Shown: positions 59,400 through 64,000 of the stretch, one piece after another
Layout of the letters: each line of letters begins with the position of its first letter
Numbering within the stretch: the first letter of the stretch is position 1
Assembly: GCA_030248195.1 (NCBI GenBank)
Contig: JASAND010006591.1
Location: 1 to 64,000 of the forward strand
Source: Trissonchulus latispiculum
Lineage: Eukaryota > Nematoda > Enoplea > Enoplida > Ironidae
Length of the DNA: 64,000 nt
Direction of reading: 5' to 3'
The notes under the pieces: generated by a model
Databases searched by the model: none
The model's input: only the letters and a program-made list of their open reading frames with translations
Told to the model about the DNA's origin: nothing
Translations under genes and position numbers: made by a program

Positions 59400-60420
59400 G
59401 GTGGATGTGACCCCTGACCCACAGCGCCCACCCACAGTGGGTCCGGTGTGGGTCAAAAATGAAAGTCTTCAAAAGTGGTCATGTTTGGTATCAAATGAAA
59501 GCCCTTGGCGAGGCGATCAACTTTTGTCATTATGCCACCCACAAAAAGTGGCCCCACCGACCTGTGAGTGGGTGCCCCACCCACAGTGGGTCCGGTGTGG
59601 GTCAAAAATGAAAGTCTTCAAAAGTTGTCAAGTTGGGTATCAAATGAAAGCCCTTGGCGAGGCGATCAACTTTTGCCATTATACCACCCACGAAAAGTGG
59701 CCCCACCGACCTGTAGGTGGGTGCCCCACCCACAGTGGGTCCGGTGTGGGTCAAAAATGAAAGTCTTCAAAAGTGGTCAAGTTTGGTATCAAATAAAAGC
59801 CCTTGTCGAGGCGATCAACTTTTGTCATTATACCACCTCAAAAAAGTGGCCCCACCGACCTGTGGGTGGGTGCCCCACCCACAGTGGGTCCGGTGTGGGT
59901 CAAAAATGAAAGTCTTCAAAAGTGGTCAAGTTTGGTATCAAATGAAAGCCCTTGGCGAGGCGATCAACTTTTGTCATTATGCCACCCATAAAAAGTGGAC
60001 CCACCGACCTGTGGGTGGGTCCCCACCCACGGTGGGTCCGGTGTGGGTCAAAAATGAAAGTCTTCAAAAGTGGTCATGTTTGGTATCAAATGAAAGCCCT
60101 TGGCGAGGCGATCAACTTTTGTCATTATACCACCCACGAAAAGTGGCTCCACCGACCTGTGGGTGGGTGCCCCACCCACAGTGGATCCGGTGTGGGTCAA
60201 AAATGAAAGTCTTCAAAAGTGGTCAAGTTGGGTATCAAATGAAAGCCCTTGGCGAGGCGATCAACTTTTGTCATTATACCACCCATAAAAAGTGGACCCA
60301 CCGACCTGTGGATGGGTGCCCCACCCACTGTGGGTCCGGTGTGGGTCAAAAATGAAAGTCTTCAAAAGTGGTCATGTTTGGTATCAAATAAAAGCCCTTG
60401 GCGAGGCGACTTTTGAGCTT
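59400..60420 (+). repeat. 149-bp satellite array, about 7 units
   Basis: Units of 149 bp containing AGTCTTCAAAAGTGGTCA, TTTGGTATCAAATGAAAGCC, GATCAACTTTTGTCATTA and CCCACAGTGGGTCCGGTG. As 149 is not a multiple of three, open frames shift at each unit. Related to the array at 34640-35160. Confidence 0.92.
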
Positions 60421-60562
60421 TTGAGGACTTTTGAGGCGACCCATGGCTGCTGGAGATAGCTGGAAGGTTAAAATTTTGCATACAAATTGCCTACGGCATT
60501 TTTCAAGCTCCTTATATAAATAAGCACACTACTGGAAAGGGAACCTTTAAAACGACAGAAGG

Positions 60563-62538
60563 ACAAGTAATTAAAATGCTCCTCCGGAGCATGAAAAAGT
60601 AATATGGGTGGTGGTGAGGTTGTAAAATCAAGACAGGACTAGTCTTAAAAATGCTTAATATGGGGCTAGGTTCAAAAAAAGAAGAGGACTAGGTTGTGGG
60701 CGAATTAATATGGGCACAGCTTCGCCGAGCAACCCATATTCGCGGGCTTTCACGCTTCGCCATGGCGATTTTCATATACAAAGCAATTAATGTCAGTCAA
60801 TAACAACAATTCCAGCAGTTCAACAATCGCTGCAAGTTGCTTGATAAAAAGTTAGATTAGCTAGGTATATATATACGTATATATATATACGTAAACTATA
60901 TATATAGTAATTTGGTTGTGCTGGACTACGGCAAGCAACGAGAAAAAACCAAGGCTATGATTGTAAAGCTAGCGGTTCAATGGAAATAGAAGATCGTCGG
61001 AGAGAGTCCTGAAATTATCGTTGAAATATAGACTTTTCTTGTAAACGGTTAAAATGCACAGTAAATATTAAGAGTTTGTTGAAAGGAATGTTTGCTTCCA
61101 TTAAAACTCGTTAATCAGAGTTGTATATATATATGGTATTTACGCACCGTAACTAAATCTGCACACTGGTATACGTTTGCACTAGCGTAGATACGGGGCG
61201 GGCGGGGCGGGCGGCCGCCCTCCCCGAAATAATGGCTTTGCCCCCCTGAAAATTTGGGCAAATGAAAAATTTTACGCCCGCGCGGAGCGCGGGCGTTTAA
61301 TGTGATTAGAAACATGCACAAATTGTACATTAATGCTTCAAAATAGCTCAACATTGATGCATTTTCTACACCATTAAAAAATTTTTGCGCCTTCGGCGCG
61401 AATTTTGGCTATTTACATTATCAAAATTATTATTTTTCATTAAGCATGCTAACGAATGTTTGTATATATAACTACTTGCTTTGCAGTTTTGCTGTTAAAT
61501 ATCTGCGTTATTCCCAACATCTCAGCTTCGGCATAATTGGTTGATATAATCAGGATACGCAGTTCTTAATGGGAGCATCCTAATAGTTTGAGTTTTCGGA
61601 CAAGACAGTAAACGTAGAAAATAGCAAATATATAAAGGTGCGAAATGTTGTTAGACAATTGATAAATCATTGTAAAGAATTAAATGTTTCAATAGCGTTT
61701 AATGGCGAACTTTAAAAATTTTCTCAACTTCTGGGGGGTCCGCCCCCAGACCCCCCGTTTGGGACTTGTGTACCTATTATAATTAGACCTCTGCTAGTTT
61801 GCTTTACTTTACCTTAGTTTACCTGCTTTGTAGTTCTGTTATTAACTGCATTATTCCAAACATGATCTGCCTTCAACGACGGATAATGGATATGCTTAGA
61901 ATACCCTGTTCCAAATGGGAGCATCTTAGTCTTAGTTTTCGTACGGAATTGTGGAAGTCAAAAATTTAAATAGGTAGCAAATTAAACTACAAAATTTAGT
62001 TTGGGAACTGATAATATACAATGCAAAGAATTCAATGTTTCAGCAGCGTTTTAACGGCAAAATTTAAAAATTTTCTCAACTTCTGGGGGCTCCGCCCCCA
62101 GACCCCCCGCTTTGGGTTTGTGCGTGCCGCTTTCGGTTACAACAGCATTAAGCTATATATATATATATATATATGTACTTGAACTAGAAAACATATTAAC
62201 AGGTAAAGTTACAGCATATGTAGCGTGCATACAATTATTGCGCAAAAAATGAAATTTACCCCCCCCCCCAGCCTTCGGTCAACACCGCCCCCCCCCCTGA
62301 AAATTTTTCGTACCTACGCTACTGTACGTTTGTGTATGTGTATAACTTTTTCAGTCCGCGAATATGGGTTGCTCGGCGAAGCTGTGCCCATATTAATTCG
62401 CCCACAACCTAGTCCTCTTCTTTTTTTGAACCTAGCCCCATATTAAGCATTTTTAAGACTAGTCCTGTCTTGATTTTACAACCTCACCACCACCCATATT
62501 ACTTTTTCATGCTCCGGAGGAGCATTTTAATTACTTGT
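60563..62538. mobile_element. Fold-back module with ~180-bp arms
   Basis: Arms 60563-60745 and 62356-62538 are near-perfect inverted copies (ACAAGTAATTAAAATGCTCC; ATATGGGCACAGCTTCGCCG). The arrangement parallels 20369-21191, but the arm sequences share only their outer 20 bases and general plan. Confidence 0.8.
61180..62324. mobile_element. hAT-like element, perfect 8-bp target duplication
   Basis: Termini CACTAGCGTAGATACG and CGTACCTACGCTACTG are flanked by TACGTTTG (61172-61179, 62325-62332). Inside, about 61495-61780 and 61845-62120 are diverged direct repeats sharing CAACTTCTGGGGG and CCGCCCCCAGACCCCCCG. No transposase frame. Confidence 0.85.
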
Positions 62539-62684
62539 ATATACTAACTAACCACTGTATTTTACGTATCCATTTATACGGAAAATTTCTACTCAAGAAT
62601 AATTTAGGGCTCTCCGACTATCTTCTATTTCCTCCTGACTTGGACCAATAGCTTTAGCATCATAGCCTTAGATCTCTCCTAGAA

Positions 62685-63303
62685 CAGGGTTTTTTTTTGT
62701 GCATTTTACTGTGCATATGCACACTTTTTTTCCAAAATGCACACTCGAATTTAAAAATGCACACATAAATGCACAGTCAAATTCTGCTTCCGCTAACCAC
62801 AAAATGCTCTAAAAAATTTCCAAAATGCTGTAAATTTTAAAAAAAGCTCTATCTTTTAGCTGGGGGCTGCCGCCCCCAGACCCCGCTTTTTCTTACGTAC
62901 TATTTTTCGGTCATGGCAACGTCGCAACAACCTTTCTTTGTTTTATTCTTCCTCACTAAAGCCACTAATTATTGAAATATTTCTGCTTTAGATTGTTAAG
63001 TATATATATATATATTTATACTAGTGTGCGTTCCTTCATCGTCAAAAATAAAAGGCTGGATTAAGCCTATTTTTCTCAAAGCATTTCTTTATATACATTT
63101 TCTTCCTCTACAACGGTTCGACGTGTGCAATGCTAGCTCTCTTAAAATTGCCGTTTGTTAATCTGTTAAAATGGTAAGAAATTGTTCATAAAAATTTCTT
63201 TCGTGTTCAAAATTCCAAAAAATTCCCAACTTCTGGGGAACTCCGCCCCCAGACCTCCCCGGCGTCGACTTTCAATCTAATTTCTGCATTATATATATAC
63301 GTT

Positions 63304-63379
<76 letters not shown>

Positions 63380-63835
63380 TGGTTATCCACAGAACAGGGC
63401 TGAATTTACACCAATACGTAATATCGTTACTTTGAAGAAATTCTTGAATTATATAAGTAAAGTTGGAAGCAAATTGAAAATCCTATGTTGATTTTATGTT
63501 ATTCAAAATTTTGCGCTTAATAGGTTCACAGCATTGCAGATGTCAAACCCGACACCTATATACGTTAGTTTGTATAGTTCTGTATTTGCCTAAATATCAG
63601 TATATATACGTGTGCTAACCAGTTAAGATTTAAAATCGTCATCAAAACATCAACTAAAGCGTGGGATTCCAGTTGAAGTCAAAAATGCGTAGAACACAAA
63701 ATTACGGCCAAAAATGTACGTTATAGTTCAAAATAAGCAATTTTTTAAAAATGCACACATTTTTTCCAAAATGCACACTATTTTTTAAAAATGCACAAAA
63801 AATGCACACTTGTCCGCAACCAAAAAAAAACCCTG
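62685..63835. mobile_element. 1.15-kb element with CAGGGTTTTTTTTTG inverted termini
   Basis: The left end CAGGGTTTTTTTTTGTGCATTTT and right end AAAAATGCACACTT..CCAAAAAAAAACCCTG are inverted, with ATGCACAC repeated at both. No matching 8-bp flanks were found (TCCTAGAA against AACTGGGC). Contains a long TA run. Confidence 0.55.
63300..63376. repeat. TA microsatellite
   Basis: An almost pure TA run of roughly 75 bp. Similar runs adjoin the composite elements at 33678-33710, 35282-35319 and 55675-55704. Confidence 0.95.
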
Positions 63836-63916
63836 AACTGGGCATTTTTAAGGTATATAAATTTTGCAAAATTTTTAATAAAATTTTTGGGTTAACGTGT
63901 TTATTATCGCGAGAAA

Positions 63917-64000
63917 CAGGCGCGTAGCCAGGGGGGGATGGGGGGAATTCCCCCCCGAAATTGTGTTGCCCCCCCCAGGAACTTTTTTTGTCTGGTGTGT
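63917..64000. mobile_element. Left end of a hAT-like MITE, cut by the window end
   Basis: Starts CAGGCGCGTAGCCAGG followed by G runs and CCCCCCCGAAATT, like the right end of 52429-52686. The other end is outside the window. Confidence 0.6.

Larger units (their letters stand above)
58681..62538 (+). mobile_element. Composite satellite-bearing element, copy with fold-back end
   Basis: Hairpin GTAGGGGCGC-GATA-GCGCCTCTAC (58681-58704), CATAATATGGGTGTAAAGGC (close to the start of the 12872 copy), a body with the conserved ATATATAGTAAATCGGGGTC (59352-59370), and a 149-bp satellite array. A remnant of the 147-bp satellite follows (60430-60487), then a fold-back module ending GGAGCATTTTAATTACTTGT. 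A hAT-like element is nested inside. Its hairpin end is 43 bp from the REPS start codon. Confidence 0.7.

Noticed and set aside
59320..60355. Overlapping plus-strand open frames of up to 212 codons with repeated SNESPWRGDQLLSL
   Set aside because: Products of the 149-bp satellite; the phrase reappears in a new frame each unit.
62685..63835. Assignment of the CAGGG-ended element to hAT
   Set aside because: The terminus would fit, but the 8-bp flanks do not match, so only the inverted termini are claimed.

Overview
Eukaryotic nuclear DNA, almost certainly from a nematode with a large, repeat-rich genome. The evidence for nematode is a two-exon minus-strand gene (43155-44961). It encodes a cuticle collagen with the N-terminal membrane-anchor domain, a dibasic RWKR processing site, cysteine pairs flanking Gly-X-Y blocks, and a CEHC...PPGY end. 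Introns have GT-AG ends and there are no operons. Species cannot be told from the sequence.

Three host genes were assembled by eye from phase-compatible exons: (1) a 14-exon plus-strand gene, 22385-41579, for a protein of about 1139 residues with many C2H2, C2HC and C2CH zinc fingers. A four-exon block (exons 7-10) is tandemly duplicated as exons 11-14, and I recognise no named family for it. (2) The cuticle collagen. (3) A minus-strand REPS-type endocytic adaptor with one EH domain, a proline-rich/RSxSLD segment and a C-terminal coiled coil (51723-58638, four exons).

The rest is mobile DNA. From left to right: 1-12.8 kb is gene-poor and holds fold-back elements and MITEs. 12.9-21.2 kb is a composite element built around a 147-bp satellite with a 587-bp higher-order period, interrupted by a Penelope-like retroelement whose GIY-YIG endonuclease lies N-terminal to the RT (Naiad-type order). 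22-42 kb is the zinc-finger gene, its introns loaded with nested hAT-type elements, a LINE fragment and palindromic MITEs. 42-51 kb is the collagen gene, a 3.1-kb hAT-type element with nested insertions, and a truncated LINE. 51-59 kb is the REPS gene. 58.7-64 kb is another composite satellite element and further MITEs.

The most notable repeat finding is a family of four composite elements (12872-21191, 33714-35282, 54369-55665 inverted, 58681-62538). Each has a short terminal hairpin at one end, nucleosome-length tandem repeats (147-149 bp) in the core, and the same GGAGCATTTT...TACTTGT terminus at the other end. At least seven hAT-like elements are delimited by 8-bp target-site duplications that can be read directly (one with a single mismatch), including insertions inside other elements. 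The host genes show no obvious functional link to one another.
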